Shown here: positions 63,692 through 64,000 of the stretch, in pieces
Numbering within the stretch: position 1 is the stretch's first letter
Layout of the letters: every line of letters starts with the position of its first letter
Source of the DNA: Anastrepha obliqua
Taxonomy: Eukaryota > Arthropoda > Insecta > Diptera > Tephritidae
Assembly: GCF_027943255.1 (NCBI RefSeq)
Contig: NC_072892.1
Coordinates: 29,721,792-29,785,791, forward strand
Direction of reading: 5' to 3'
DNA length: 64,000 nt
The notes under the pieces: generated by a model
Told to the model about the DNA's origin: nothing
Database searches by the model: none
The model's input: the letters and a program-made list of their open reading frames with translations, nothing else
Position numbers and translations under genes: made by a program

Positions 63692-64000
63692 TATAGTCGC
63701 GACATCCGTTCTATTCTTTGATTATACGACTGTGACGGGCGAGTTGGCAGCGAGCCACCTGTAAGTAGTGAATGGGTATTTGTTGAGCAGCGATCGCGTT
63801 ATTCCGCGCAATTTATAAATTAAGTCAACAAATGACTTGTAGAATGTAGAACTGCCTATTTGGTATACAAAGTTTTGATACACACACACACTCACAGATA
63901 CATATTTATATGGATGTACTTATTTAGAAATGCATGAGTGGCCCACATGACTACAATAATAGCAAAAACATCAACAACATTGATGTCAACAGTAGCACAT
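63692..64000. other. no gene recognised
   Basis: A donor-like CACCT|GTAAGTAG lies at 63760 and a (CA)n at 63882-63892. Nothing else is supported. Confidence 0.35.

Overview
The window reads as non-coding DNA from an insect, most likely a schizophoran fly and possibly a tephritid. It is AT-rich, has many CA/TG, TA and poly-A/T tracts, and is packed with mariner, Tc1, pogo and Jockey/R1/RTE-type elements of the kind common in such genomes. The species cannot be named from the sequence. There is no bacterial gene organisation, no rRNA or true tRNA gene, and only one long intact open reading frame: a 350-residue mariner transposase at 6521-7573 (-). Nearly all other open frames are chance frames in low-complexity DNA or pieces of dead transposons.

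Layout. 1-7.85 kb is a stack of transposon remains: mariner, Tc1 split by a SINE, another DDE transposase, a LINE fragment, and a TTAA-bounded element carrying a SINE and the intact mariner. 7.85-12.5 kb is element-poor and may hold a long untranslated leader exon. 12.5-19.6 kb is again element-rich. 20-24.8 kb is mostly unique and may hold an exon. 24.8-34.5 kb holds deletion-derivative transposons, a second nested TTAA element, a pogo remnant and small MITEs. 34.5-45.5 kb is mostly unique, with a candidate TATA promoter near 41.4 kb and a short candidate coding exon at 42.7 kb. 45.5-57.9 kb mixes MITEs, tandem repeats, TTAA elements and LINE pieces, with a 48-nt candidate microexon at 50.8 kb. 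57.9-60.2 kb is unique, and 60.2-64 kb holds LINE RNase H fragments, SINEs and a Tc1-like TIR element. The window is best pictured as the 5' part or large introns of a plus-strand host gene invaded by transposons.

Three things stand out. (1) Four TTAA-bounded elements with different termini share one end architecture: TTAA, then 23-25 nt, then an A-run/T-run quasi-palindrome. (2) A tRNA-derived SINE family occurs in a dozen or more copies; five have visible target-site duplications, and one copy has a different tRNA-like head joined to the same 3' body. (3) Two short phase-0 splice-bounded segments (42686-42706 and 50814-50861) could be exons of the host gene, though chance is not excluded. 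Element nesting gives a relative history: SINEs sit inside Tc1, TTAA and DDE elements and are younger than those.
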